Source: Lachnospiraceae bacterium (GTDB lineage Bacteria; Bacillota_A; Clostridia; Lachnospirales; Lachnospiraceae). From it: a DNA stretch of 64,000 nt. Shown piece after piece: positions 7,987-17,044 of this stretch. The DNA lies in contig SFGN01000005.1 of NCBI GenBank assembly GCA_004556565.1, positions 1 through 64,000 of the forward strand, given 5' to 3'. Both the position numbers and the translations under genes were made by a program. The notes below the pieces were generated by a model. It did not search any database. It was not told the DNA's origin and saw only the letters and a program-made list of their open reading frames with translations. Within the stretch, counting starts at the first letter, position 1; each line of letters starts with the position of its first letter.

Positions 7987-9414
7987 ATGAGAGACTTTGA
8001 AAAAATCACAACAGGTATGGGTGAAGAGTGTGGGGTTTTTGGTGCATATGATATTGACGGAGAAGATGTCGCGGCATCCATTTATTATGGATTGTTTGCA
8101 CTGCAGCACAGAGGGCAGGAGAGCTGCGGCATTGCGGTGACAGACACTTATGGTCAGCGCAAGGTATCTTCCAAAAAAGGTCTGGGGTATGTAAAAGATG
8201 TATTTGACGAAGAAACATTGGAAAGCTTGAAAGGAAATCTCGGCGTTGGACATGTGCGGTATTCTACCGCGGGGGCTACCCTGGTGGAAAATGCACAGCC
8301 GCTTGTGATTAATTATGTAAAGGGAACACTGGCAATTGCACATAATGGCAATCTGGTGAATGCAATCGAACTTCGGAAAGAACTGGCGTATACTGGCGCA
8401 ATTTTCCAGACGACGATTGATTCAGAAGTGATTGCATATCACATTGCGAGGGCGCGTCTGGACACAGGAAGTGCGGAAGAAGCAGTGAAACAGGCAATGA
8501 TGAAAATTAAAGGTGCGTATGCCCTTGTTGTCAACAGTCCGAGGAAGATGATCGGGGCGCGTGACCCTCTGGGGCTGCGGCCGCTTTGTATCGGCAAACG
8601 CGGCAATACCTGGTTTCTTGCCTCCGAGAGCTGTGCGATTGCTGCGGTTAATGCAGAGTTTATCAGAGATGTTCTTCCGGGAGAAATCGTAACCATCACA
8701 AAAGACGGTATTTCTTCGGACATGAGCATGGCTGTCCTCCCGGAGAAGCAGGCGAGATGTATTTTTGAATATATTTATTTCGCAAGAACGGACAGTACCC
8801 TGGATAATGTAAATGTTTATCATGCAAGGATCCTGGCAGGAAAAGCTCTTGCAGAGTCTTATCCTGTGGAAGCCGATCTGGTCGTGGGTGTTCCGGATTC
8901 GGGACTGGTCGCTGCCAAAGGGTATTCTGAGCAGTCGGGAATTCCGTTTGGTATGGCATTTCATAAAAACAGCTATGTGGGAAGGACGTTTATTAAGCCA
9001 AAGCAAAGTGACAGGGAATCCAGTGTAAAAATCAAGCTGAATGTGATAGAAGAAGTGGTGAAGGGCAAGCGAATCGTCATGGTCGATGATTCCATCGTCC
9101 GCGGAACAACCTGTGCCAACATTATCAAGATGCTCAAAAAAGCAGGGGCGTCGGAAGTCCATGTCAGGATCAGTGCACCGCCGTTTTTATATCCCTGTTA
9201 TTTTGGGACGGATGTGCCTTCAAACGAACAGTTGATCGCACATTCCCATACGACGGAGGAAATCCGGGAAATGATCGGGGCAGATTCCCTTGGATATATG
9301 GAAGTCGGAAAACTGAAAGATATGGTTGGAGATTTATCTTTCTGCGATGCCTGCTTTACGGGAAATTATCCGATGGAAGTACCGGGGTATGATATCAGCC
9401 ACGCATTTGACTAA
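7987..9414 (+). CDS. purF: Amidophosphoribosyltransferase
   Basis: It catalyses the first committed step of purine synthesis, making phosphoribosylamine from PRPP and glutamine. The N-terminal glutaminase domain starts at Cys15 of MGEECGVFGAYD, so a 14-residue propeptide would be removed as in the Bacillus-type enzyme. The C-terminal half is a phosphoribosyltransferase domain with VVGVPDSGLVAAKGY and the PRPP motif VMVDDSIVRGTT. The C-terminus has the cysteines FCDACF expected of Fe-S containing PurF. ATG 7987 is chosen because AAGGAG precedes it by seven bases; the upstream in-frame ATG 7918 has no such site and would bury the propeptide cleavage site. The protein is 475 residues, normal length. 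purB follows. Confidence 0.97.
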   Translation: MRDFEKITTGMGEECGVFGAYDIDGEDVAASIYYGLFALQHRGQESCGIAVTDTYGQRKVSSKKGLGYVKDVFDEETLESLKGNLGVGHVRYSTAGATLVENAQPLVINYVKGTLAIAHNGNLVNAIELRKELAYTGAIFQTTIDSEVIAYHIARARLDTGSAEEAVKQAMMKIKGAYALVVNSPRKMIGARDPLGLRPLCIGKRGNTWFLASESCAIAAVNAEFIRDVLPGEIVTITKDGISSDMSMAVLPEKQARCIFEYIYFARTDSTLDNVNVYHARILAGKALAESYPVEADLVVGVPDSGLVAAKGYSEQSGIPFGMAFHKNSYVGRTFIKPKQSDRESSVKIKLNVIEEVVKGKRIVMVDDSIVRGTTCANIIKMLKKAGASEVHVRISAPPFLYPCYFGTDVPSNEQLIAHSHTTEEIREMIGADSLGYMEVGKLKDMVGDLSFCDACFTGNYPMEVPGYDISHAFD

Positions 9415-9458
9415 ATGTAAACAGTTACTAAGACACCTATAGAAAAGGAGAAATGAAA

Positions 9459-10892
9459 ATGAGTAATGATCGTTATGTAAGCCCCCTTTCTGAACGCTAT
9501 GCCAGCAAAGAGATGCAGTATATTTTCTCACCGGACAAAAAGTTCCGTACATGGAGAAGGTTATGGATCGCACTTGCAGAGACTGAAAAAGAGCTGGGGA
9601 TCAATATTACGGAAGAGCAGATAGAAGAGCTGAAAGCTCATGCAGATGATATTAATTACGATGTGGCAAAAGAGCGCGAAAAGGTTGTACGCCATGATGT
9701 TATGTCACATGTATATGCCTATGGAGTACAGTGCCCGAAGGCAAAAGGAATCATTCACCTTGGCGCAACCTCCTGTTATGTAGGCGACAATACGGGTATC
9801 ATTGTAATGGCGGAGGCTTTAAAGCTTGTCCGTAAAAAGCTGGTGAACGTAATTGCCGAGCTTGCAGATTTTGCAGAGAAATATAAAGCACAGCCGACAC
9901 TGGCATTTACTCATTTTCAGCCGGCGCAGCCGACAACTGTCGGCAAACGTGCGACACTCTGGCTTCAGGAATTTGAGATGGATCTTGAAGATCTGGAATA
10001 TGTGCTGGGTTCCCTGAAGCTTCTCGGCTCCAAGGGAACGACCGGAACACAGGCAAGCTTCCTGGAATTGTTTGACGGGGATCAGGAAACCATTGATAAG
10101 ATCGATCCAATGATTGCCGAAAAGATGGGATTTTCCGCATGTTATCCGGTATCGGGGCAGACATATTCGAGAAAAGTAGATACAAGAGTGCTGAATGTAC
10201 TGGCAGGAATTGCTGCAAGTGCACATAAAATGTCTAACGATATCCGCCTTCTGCAGCACCTGAAAGAAGTTGAAGAGCCATTTGAAAAAACACAGATCGG
10301 ATCTTCTGCAATGGCATATAAACGTAATCCGATGAGAAGTGAACGTATTGCCTCTCTGTCCCGTTATGTAATGATCGACGCGCTGAATCCTGCGATTACG
10401 TCCGCGACACAGTGGTTTGAGCGTACTTTGGATGATTCTGCGAACAAGCGTCTGAGCATTCCGGAAGGTTTCCTTGCAATTGACGGAATTTTGGATCTGT
10501 GCCTGAATGTTGTCGACGGCCTGGTCGTATACCCAAAAGTTATTGAGAAACGCCTGATGGCCGAGCTTCCGTTTATGGCAACCGAAAATATCATGATGGA
10601 TGCAGTGAAAGCAGGCGGAGACAGGCAGGAGCTGCATGAACAGATCCGCAGCCTGTCCATGGAAGCGGGAAGAAATGTCAAAGAGAAGGGACTGGACAAC
10701 AATCTGCTTGAGCTGATTGCCGAAAATCCGGCATTTAATTTAAGCCTGGAGGACCTTCAGAAGACTATGGATCCGTCTAAATATGTCGGACGTGCAAAGG
10801 AACAGGTGGACGCATACCTGAATACGGTTATACGCCCGCTGCTTCAGAAAAATAAGGAGTTACTCGGCGTAAAAGCTGAGATCAATGTCTGA
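9459..10892 (+). CDS. purB: Adenylosuccinate lyase
   Basis: The enzyme splits SAICAR to AICAR and adenylosuccinate to AMP, both with release of fumarate. The 477-residue protein begins MSNDRYVSPLSERY and has the superfamily signature GSSAMAYKRNPMRSER with the catalytic Ser on the mobile loop. IIHLGATSCYVGDN and TLAFTHFQPAQPTTVGKR hold the catalytic His residues. ATG 9459 is eight bases after AAAGGAG; ATG 9453 is too close to it. It lies 44 bases after purF with no terminator between them, so they are probably cotranscribed as a purine pair. Confidence 0.97.
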   Translation: MSNDRYVSPLSERYASKEMQYIFSPDKKFRTWRRLWIALAETEKELGINITEEQIEELKAHADDINYDVAKEREKVVRHDVMSHVYAYGVQCPKAKGIIHLGATSCYVGDNTGIIVMAEALKLVRKKLVNVIAELADFAEKYKAQPTLAFTHFQPAQPTTVGKRATLWLQEFEMDLEDLEYVLGSLKLLGSKGTTGTQASFLELFDGDQETIDKIDPMIAEKMGFSACYPVSGQTYSRKVDTRVLNVLAGIAASAHKMSNDIRLLQHLKEVEEPFEKTQIGSSAMAYKRNPMRSERIASLSRYVMIDALNPAITSATQWFERTLDDSANKRLSIPEGFLAIDGILDLCLNVVDGLVVYPKVIEKRLMAELPFMATENIMMDAVKAGGDRQELHEQIRSLSMEAGRNVKEKGLDNNLLELIAENPAFNLSLEDLQKTMDPSKYVGRAKEQVDAYLNTVIRPLLQKNKELLGVKAEINV

Positions 10893-10936
10893 CAGTCGAA
10901 AATCAATAAGTAAATCTTGAATTGGAGAATGAAAAA

Positions 10937-12406
10937 ATGGGAAAAGTAAGAACCAGATTTGCGCCAAGCCCGACAGGCAGGATGCATGTCGGAAACCTTC
11001 GGACGGCGCTTTATGCATACTTGATTGCAAAACATGAGGGCGGGGATTTTATTCTCCGCGTGGAGGATACAGACCAGGAGCGTTTTATGGAGGGGGCACT
11101 TGAGATTATCTACCGTACCCTTCAGAAAACCGGGTTGGTTCACGATGAAGGGCCGGATAAAGATAAAGGATACGGACCGTATGTCCAAAGTGAGCGCAAT
11201 GCACAGGGACTGTATCTGAAATATGCAAAACAGCTTGTGGAGCAGGGGGATGCTTATTACTGCTTCTGTGACAAGGAGCGTCTTGAGTCTCTGCGTACTT
11301 CTGTATCTGAGAGCGGGACGGAGATTGTTGTATATGATAAACATTGCCTGAATTTAAGCAAAGAAGAAGTGGAAGCGAATCTGGCAGCAGGAAAACCGTG
11401 GGTTATCCGTCTCAATGTTCCTAATGAAGGAACTACTACGTTTCATGATGAAATTTACGGAGACATTACAGTACCGAACGCGGAGCTGGACGATATGATT
11501 CTGATCAAATCCGACGGATTTCCGACCTATAATTTTGCTAATGTGGTGGATGACCACCTGATGGGAATAACTCATGTGGTGAGAGGAAATGAATATCTTT
11601 CATCCGCACCGAAATATAATCGCTTGTATGAAGCATTCGGATGGGAAGTACCGGTTTATGTCCACTGTCCGCTGATTACGGATGAGACACATAAAAAGCT
11701 CAGCAAACGCTGCGGCCATTCTTCTTATGAAGACCTGATCGACCAGGGCTTTGTATCAGAGGCGGTCGTGAACTTTGTGGCACTGCTCGGATGGTGTCCG
11801 TCTGATAACCGGGAGATTTTTACATTGGAAGAGCTGGTCGAGGCTTTTGATTACAGGCATATGAGCAAATCTCCGGCTGTTTTTGATATTGTAAAGCTGA
11901 AATGGATGAACGGAGAATATCTGAAAGCTATGGACAACGAGCGTTTCTGTGAGCTGGCAGGGCCATATATCCGTGAAGTCGTGACAAAAGATCTGGATAT
12001 CAGGAAGATTGCGGCTCTGGTGAAGACAAGGATTGAAATTCTTCCGGATCTGAAAGAGCAGATTGTTTTCTTTGAGAAAGTGCCGGAATATGATGTGTCC
12101 ATGTATACACATAAGAAAATGAAAACAAATCCGGAAAATTCTCTGGAACTTCTGAAAGAAGTTGTTCCCGTGCTGGAAGCACAGGAGGATTTCGGCAATG
12201 ATGCATTGTTTGAGGTGTTAAAAGCGTTTGCGGGCGAAAAGGGATACAAAATCGGTTATGTCATGTGGCCGATCCGCACTGCAGTGTCAGGAAAGCAGAA
12301 CACGCCGGGCGGTGCTACAGAGATCATGGAAGTCCTCGGAAAAGAAGAATCCCTTACAAGACTGAAAGACGGAATTCAAAAGCTGACAATAGCAGTTCAG
12401 CCATAA
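10937..12406 (+). CDS. gltX: Glutamyl-tRNA synthetase
   Basis: A class I aminoacyl-tRNA synthetase that charges tRNA-Glu. The N-terminal catalytic core shows RFAPSPTGRMHVGNLRTALY, where HVGN stands for the HIGH motif, and KKLSKRCGHSS, the KMSKS equivalent. The C-terminal helical anticodon-binding part ends with RIEILPDLKEQ and GKQNTPGGATEIMEVLG. The length of 489 residues is usual. ATG 10937 with GGAGA upstream is preferred to the in-frame TTG at 10922. As gatCAB was not seen in this window, whether it also mischarges tRNA-Gln cannot be judged here. Confidence 0.96.
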   Translation: MGKVRTRFAPSPTGRMHVGNLRTALYAYLIAKHEGGDFILRVEDTDQERFMEGALEIIYRTLQKTGLVHDEGPDKDKGYGPYVQSERNAQGLYLKYAKQLVEQGDAYYCFCDKERLESLRTSVSESGTEIVVYDKHCLNLSKEEVEANLAAGKPWVIRLNVPNEGTTTFHDEIYGDITVPNAELDDMILIKSDGFPTYNFANVVDDHLMGITHVVRGNEYLSSAPKYNRLYEAFGWEVPVYVHCPLITDETHKKLSKRCGHSSYEDLIDQGFVSEAVVNFVALLGWCPSDNREIFTLEELVEAFDYRHMSKSPAVFDIVKLKWMNGEYLKAMDNERFCELAGPYIREVVTKDLDIRKIAALVKTRIEILPDLKEQIVFFEKVPEYDVSMYTHKKMKTNPENSLELLKEVVPVLEAQEDFGNDALFEVLKAFAGEKGYKIGYVMWPIRTAVSGKQNTPGGATEIMEVLGKEESLTRLKDGIQKLTIAVQP

Positions 12407-12479
12407 TACAAAAAAGGCAGACAATAGCATTTTTTCAGCATATGGAACTATTACTGTAGTTTATAAGAGAGAGGGAAGC

Positions 12480-14321
12480 ATGAGTTTTAATCAGGCACAG
12501 AAACAGGCGGTAAGTCACCGGGAAGGGCCGTGCCTTGTACTGGCAGGACCCGGCTCAGGGAAGACTACCGTGATCGTCAGCCGTATCCGATATCTCATAG
12601 AGGAATGTAAAGTAAGACCAGAAGAAATTCTGGTCATTACTTTTACCAAAAATTCTGCTTTAGAGATGAAGGAACGGCTCAGGAACTGCATGGGAAAACA
12701 GGATCTGCCCGTGACCGCGGGGACGTTTCACGGAATTTATTATGGGATTTTGAAGTGGGCCTATAAACTGGGACCGCATAATATTTTGTCAGAGGAAGAG
12801 AAATATCAGATGATCCGCGGGATTGCCGGAAGGAAGGAACTGGATATTTTTGACGAGGAAGATTTTTTTAAAGATCTTGTCTCAGAAATAGGGAAGATAA
12901 AAAACAACCGCATACTGCCGGAAGAATTTCATTCCGCACGGTGTCCGGATACGGTTTTCCGGGAAATCTATCAGGAATATGAGTCCATGCGCAGACAGAT
13001 GAAAAAGATTGATTTTGATGATATGCTGGTGCTCTGTTATGAATTGTTCAGGAAACGTCCTGATGTGCTGGAATTGTGGCAGAAAAAGTTTCGTTATATC
13101 CTCGTAGATGAGTTTCAGGACATTAATAAAGTACAATATGATGTGCTCCGGATGCTGGCAGAGCCGGAACAGAATCTTTTCGTGGTGGGGGATGACGACC
13201 AGGCAATCTACGGATTCAGAGGAGCGGATACCAGGCTGATGTTCCGCTTTCAGGAGGATTATCCGCAGGCAGAACAGATTCTGCTGGATGTGAATTATCG
13301 TTCCACATCTAATATTGTGAAAAATGCACTGAAAGTTATCCGTCATAACGAACTGCGTTTCCGGAAAAACATCCGGGCAAAAAAGGGGAGTGGTCAGACG
13401 CTCCATGTGCAGGAAGTTCGGGATTCGGCGGAAGAGGGAGTTTATGTGGCAAAAGAGATCGCGGCACGGATACAGGCAGGAGTAAAAGCGGAAGACATTG
13501 CAGTATTGTACCGTATACATACCGATGCAAGGGCTCTCGCCGAAAAACTTGTAGAAAGCAGGATCCCTTTTTCTATGAAAGAACGGCTTCCGGATTTATA
13601 TCAGCATTTTATTGCGAAAGATATCAAGGCATATTTCAGGCTGGCGATGGGTCAGAGACGCAGGGAAGACTTTCTTCAGGTCGCAAACAGGCCGAAGCGC
13701 TATCTCGGAAGAGACTGTTTTGCTTCAGGGAGTGAAATTACATTTGAAGAGATAAGCTGTTTTTATTCTGAAATGGAATGGATGCTTGACCGTATTGATA
13801 CATTTGAGTGGGAATTAAAAATGATGGGGAAAATGGCTCCGTATGCGGCAATACAGTTTCTCCGGAAAAAAGTGGGGTATGAAGAGTTTTTGCGGGAATA
13901 TGCAGCCGGACGGCAGATGCAGGTTTCAGATCTGCTGGAAATTTTATCGGAAATCGAAGAAGCCGCGAAACCTTTTGCCACGATGGAAGAGTGGTTTGAA
14001 CATGTGGAAGAGTATAGTAATCAGCTTCGGATCCTATCCCGGCAGAAGCAGGATAACCGGCCGGGCGTCCGCCTGATGACCATGCATGCGGCGAAAGGAC
14101 TGGAATTTGACACGGTGTTCATCATTCAGGCAAATGAAGGGAGAATTCCCTATAAAAAGGCAGTTCAGGAAGAACAGACAGAAGAGGAGCGCCGTCTGTT
14201 TTATGTTGCCATGACCCGTGCAAAAGAAATATTAAAAATATCGTATGTAAAAGAGAAAAACGGAAAGGAACAGAATCCTTCCCGTTTTGTGGATGAATTA
14301 TTCGAGCGGGTCAAGGCCTAA
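12480..14321 (+). CDS. UvrD/Rep-type superfamily 1 DNA helicase
   Basis: A 3'-5' DNA helicase of the UvrD/PcrA group. All helicase motifs are visible: Q motif FNQAQKQAV, Walker A AGPGSGKTT, VITFTKNSALEMKERL (Ia), VDEFQDIN (II), VGDDDQAIYGFRGAD (III), LDVNYRSTSNIV (IV), LMTMHAAKGLEFDTVF (V) and RRLFYVAMTRAKE (VI). At 613 residues it is about 100 shorter than PcrA, mainly in the C-terminal part, so I do not assign pcrA itself. It likely acts in repair or in clearing protein from DNA. Its last 24 bases overlap the converging DUF1292 gene. Confidence 0.93.
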   Translation: MSFNQAQKQAVSHREGPCLVLAGPGSGKTTVIVSRIRYLIEECKVRPEEILVITFTKNSALEMKERLRNCMGKQDLPVTAGTFHGIYYGILKWAYKLGPHNILSEEEKYQMIRGIAGRKELDIFDEEDFFKDLVSEIGKIKNNRILPEEFHSARCPDTVFREIYQEYESMRRQMKKIDFDDMLVLCYELFRKRPDVLELWQKKFRYILVDEFQDINKVQYDVLRMLAEPEQNLFVVGDDDQAIYGFRGADTRLMFRFQEDYPQAEQILLDVNYRSTSNIVKNALKVIRHNELRFRKNIRAKKGSGQTLHVQEVRDSAEEGVYVAKEIAARIQAGVKAEDIAVLYRIHTDARALAEKLVESRIPFSMKERLPDLYQHFIAKDIKAYFRLAMGQRRREDFLQVANRPKRYLGRDCFASGSEITFEEISCFYSEMEWMLDRIDTFEWELKMMGKMAPYAAIQFLRKKVGYEEFLREYAAGRQMQVSDLLEILSEIEEAAKPFATMEEWFEHVEEYSNQLRILSRQKQDNRPGVRLMTMHAAKGLEFDTVFIIQANEGRIPYKKAVQEEQTEEERRLFYVAMTRAKEILKISYVKEKNGKEQNPSRFVDELFERVKA

Positions 14322-14642
14322 GGAATCGAGGTCAAAGCTGTCGTATTCCAGTGTGTCCAGCCATTCATCGTAAGCATCTGCGGCAATCTCGTATTCTTCA
14401 TCATCCTCAATATTCACAAGCTGAGGCTCTCCGGATTCATCTTCCACATATCTGTAGATGTATACCGGAGAGTCTTCATCATCAATGTCGGCTGCGTCTT
14501 CACCTGTCATCGGGAGCAGTGCGATATATTCCCGGCCGCCTGCGGGAAGGATGCATAAAATTATACATTCCACGGTTTCGTCATTGTCAAGAAGAAGTGT
14601 TACCGTATCCGGAATTTGTGTATCAGGATTTTGTTTTTTCAT
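14298..14642 (-). CDS. DUF1292 domain protein
   Basis: A very acidic 114-residue protein. The core, VTLLLDNDETVECIILCIL...REYIALLP, followed by VYIYRYVEDESGEPQLVNIEDDEEYE, is the DUF1292 (YrzB-like) beta domain common in Firmicutes, whose job is unknown. The AAGGAG site upstream on the minus strand supports the start. Its 3' end overlaps the helicase gene by 24 bases tail to tail, so the two transcripts are complementary there. Confidence 0.85.
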   Translation of the reverse strand: MKKQNPDTQIPDTVTLLLDNDETVECIILCILPAGGREYIALLPMTGEDAADIDDEDSPVYIYRYVEDESGEPQLVNIEDDEEYEIAADAYDEWLDTLEYDSFDLDSLGLDPLE

Positions 14643-14723
14643 AAGAAAATCTCCTTTTTATAATATTCTTTTTTAATCTAACAAATCTCTGTATAAAAAG
14701 CAAGAAAAACATAGATGAGTTTT

Positions 14724-14767
14724 ATTCATGACAATAGAATTCTCGCGAAGCGTGGATTCTATTGTTG
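14724..14767 (+). repeat. 44-bp dispersed hairpin repeat, copy 1
   Basis: It starts ATTCATG and then has ACAATAGAAT and ATTCTATTGT as outer arms (10 bp, perfect), with TCGCG-AAG-CGTGG inside. The inner arms pair only if G-U wobble is allowed, and only when transcribed in the + direction. Related copies occur at 45149 and 52661. This copy lies upstream of the GH13-like gene, and its last bases contribute TTGACC, the -35 box of that gene. Confidence 0.85.
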
Positions 14768-14793
14768 ACCTGCCCATGAAAACCGTTTAAAAT
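14765..14793 (+). promoter_or_regulatory. Candidate promoter of the GH13-like gene
   Basis: TTGACC (14765-14770), 17 bases, TAAAAT (14788-14793). The -35 box overlaps the end of the dispersed hairpin repeat. Confidence 0.5.
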
Positions 14794-14928
14794 AAAAGTA
14801 ATGATTTTTGATGGGTTTGTGGATAATCCGAACGCAAACGATGAAAAATATTTGCAGCAGACACATAAGAATAACAGCAGTAACGTGGAGCTATTTTGAA
14901 CGGACGGCTGGCAGCAGGAGGACAGCAT

Positions 14929-16929
14929 ATGAAGAGAACACAAGGAAAGCCTCAGCCGCTCGGAGCGGTAAAAACTCAGGGAAAGGTGAATTTTGCGGTG
15001 GCGGTACCGGCAGGGAAGACATGTGAACTTTTATTATACCGAAAAGAAAGAAAAAAACCGGTACAGATTTATGAGATGCAGGAGGAAGCGATGTCAGGAG
15101 AAGTACGTTTTCTGGCATTGGAACGGTTTGACCCCGAAAAATATGAGTATAATTACCGGATTCAGGGGAAAGTAACGGCAGACCCGTTTGTAAAAGGGCT
15201 GGCAGGGCAAAGGGAGTTTGGCCAAAAAACAGATTTTGAGAAACATGAAATGCGCGGATATATTCCATCGGACGGATACGACTGGGAGGGGGACAGCCTG
15301 CTTCGGATTCCGTATCATGATGTGATTGCATACAGCCTTCACATCCGCGGATTCACAAAGCATGTATCTTCCGGGGCAAAACATCCGGGAACTTTTGCGG
15401 GAGTGACAGAGAAAATCCCGTATTTGCAGGAACTGGGCATCAATCAGATTCAGTGTATGCCGGTGTATGAATTTGAAGAGACAGATGGAAATAAGACGAA
15501 TTACTGGGGATACGGAAAAGGATATTTCTTTGCGCCGAAAGCAACATACAGTACTTCCGGTGATCCGGTGACAGAGCTGAAAGATATGGTAAAAGCCTGC
15601 CATAAAGCCGGGATCGAAGTGGTTTTTGACATGCCTTTTGCACAAGGCATGCTTCCGCAGGATACAGTTGCCTGTCTGGTTTATTATATGACAGAATTTC
15701 ATGCAGACGGATTTATTCTGAATCCCTATGTGGTATCCTGGGAGGCTGTTACAAAGGAGCCGATGTTAAAAGGTGTCAAGATCATGCAGAAGGATGACAC
15801 ATTCCAGACAGTGATGCGCAGGTTTTTGAAAGGTGACGCAGGGATGAACAGCGCCGTGATTTCCGCATTAATGCGAAGGACGGAGGAGGACGGAAAATAT
15901 AATTATATCACGGGGCATACCGGTTTCACGATGCGTGACCTGGTCTCCTACAATGAAAAGCATAATATGGAAAACGGTGAAATGAATGCGGACGGTCCGG
16001 GTGAGAATTACAGCTGGAACTGTGGGGAAGAAGGACCGAGTTGTTCAGAAGAAGTTCTGCAATTGAGGAAGCAGCAGATGAAAAATGCATTTATTCTGCT
16101 TCTTCTGGCCCAGGGGATGCCATGCATTCTTGCGGGTGATGAGTTTGGAAATACACAGATGGGCAATAACAATGTATATTGTCAGGACAATGAGATTTCC
16201 TGGCTGAACTGGGAAAAGGATAAAGATGCAGAAGAACTGCTTCAATTTGTAAAAGAAATGATAAAAATACGGCGTCAGCACAGATTTTTCTGTCAGGATG
16301 TGCCGCTTACAGGAAAAGACAGAGCAGCGTTCGGTGTACCGGATTTATCCTTCCACGGGGAATCTGCGTGGAAGACACCGGCAGAGGCGGGAGACCGTCA
16401 GCTAAGCGTTATGTATAGTGACGTATCGTCGGAAGATGTTTGTCTTGTTATGTATAACATGTATTGGGGCAACCTTCCGTTTGCATTGCCGGCACTGCCA
16501 AAAAAAATGGAATGGCAGCCGCTGATCGCGACGGCAGAGATCTCACCGGCAAAGAAAAAGAAGGACGAAGCGGAAGCTGTAGAATTGCGGAAGCCGGAGA
16601 CGAAGCTGGCAGGAGTATCGGCTGCGGTCCCGGAAGTGGAAACTGTACCGGGCGCAGGTGCGGAGACTGCCAAGGCAGAAACTATGGCAAGTAAAAGTGC
16701 TGTGAAGAATATTCGGATTCCGGAAGAACAGGAAAAGACAGGAGCAGAAATAAAAACAACTGACAAAACAGATAATATAGAGAATAAAGAAACCGGAAAG
16801 AAAGAAGAAACCAGGCGGCGCAGAAAGAAAGGAAGACCGCAGATAATAACGGAAGAGCCGGATGTCATGGAGATCGGTGCACGCAGCATTGTGATACTTG
16901 TCGGCAGGAAAACGAATAAAGGCAAGTAA
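14929..16929 (+). CDS. Glycogen-debranching-type GH13 protein, apparently catalytically dead
   Basis: The 666-residue protein follows the GlgX/isoamylase plan: a CBM48-like beta domain (about 1-110), then a TIM barrel (AYSLHIRGFTKH, GINQIQCMPVYEFEE, YWGYGKGYFFAPKATYS) and a C-terminal beta domain. The catalytic residues are missing. In ADGFILNPY, Ile263 and Asn265 replace the Arg and nucleophile Asp of GFRFD. In ITGHTGFTMRDL, Thr331 replaces the Asp of HDG. No acid-base Glu motif is seen between them. A Lys/Glu/Ala-rich unstructured insert (~540-643) splits the last beta domain, which resumes at IGARSIVILV. It may bind glycogen or starch as a regulator or adaptor. I recall similar Lachnospiraceae proteins, which suggests a conserved variant. 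AGGAGG sets ATG 14929. Confidence 0.75.
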   Translation: MKRTQGKPQPLGAVKTQGKVNFAVAVPAGKTCELLLYRKERKKPVQIYEMQEEAMSGEVRFLALERFDPEKYEYNYRIQGKVTADPFVKGLAGQREFGQKTDFEKHEMRGYIPSDGYDWEGDSLLRIPYHDVIAYSLHIRGFTKHVSSGAKHPGTFAGVTEKIPYLQELGINQIQCMPVYEFEETDGNKTNYWGYGKGYFFAPKATYSTSGDPVTELKDMVKACHKAGIEVVFDMPFAQGMLPQDTVACLVYYMTEFHADGFILNPYVVSWEAVTKEPMLKGVKIMQKDDTFQTVMRRFLKGDAGMNSAVISALMRRTEEDGKYNYITGHTGFTMRDLVSYNEKHNMENGEMNADGPGENYSWNCGEEGPSCSEEVLQLRKQQMKNAFILLLLAQGMPCILAGDEFGNTQMGNNNVYCQDNEISWLNWEKDKDAEELLQFVKEMIKIRRQHRFFCQDVPLTGKDRAAFGVPDLSFHGESAWKTPAEAGDRQLSVMYSDVSSEDVCLVMYNMYWGNLPFALPALPKKMEWQPLIATAEISPAKKKKDEAEAVELRKPETKLAGVSAAVPEVETVPGAGAETAKAETMASKSAVKNIRIPEEQEKTGAEIKTTDKTDNIENKETGKKEETRRRRKKGRPQIITEEPDVMEIGARSIVILVGRKTNKGK

Positions 16930-17044
16930 AACAGATAAGTAAAGAAACAGGTATAGCATAAAATAACGGATAAGGAAGAAAACGTGAAAAGCATCGAAAA
17001 GCTGATAAGAACAGGCAGATCCGGGTGGGAAAGAGAGCAGAGAG

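Noticed and set aside
8422..9162. 246-codon minus-strand frame inside purF
   Set aside because: Antisense shadow of a certain gene; no ribosome site and no recognisable family.
14801..14899. 32-codon frame (starts MIFDGFVDNP) upstream of the GH13-like gene
   Set aside because: There is no Shine-Dalgarno sequence before it and it is out of frame with the downstream gene; composition alone is not enough.
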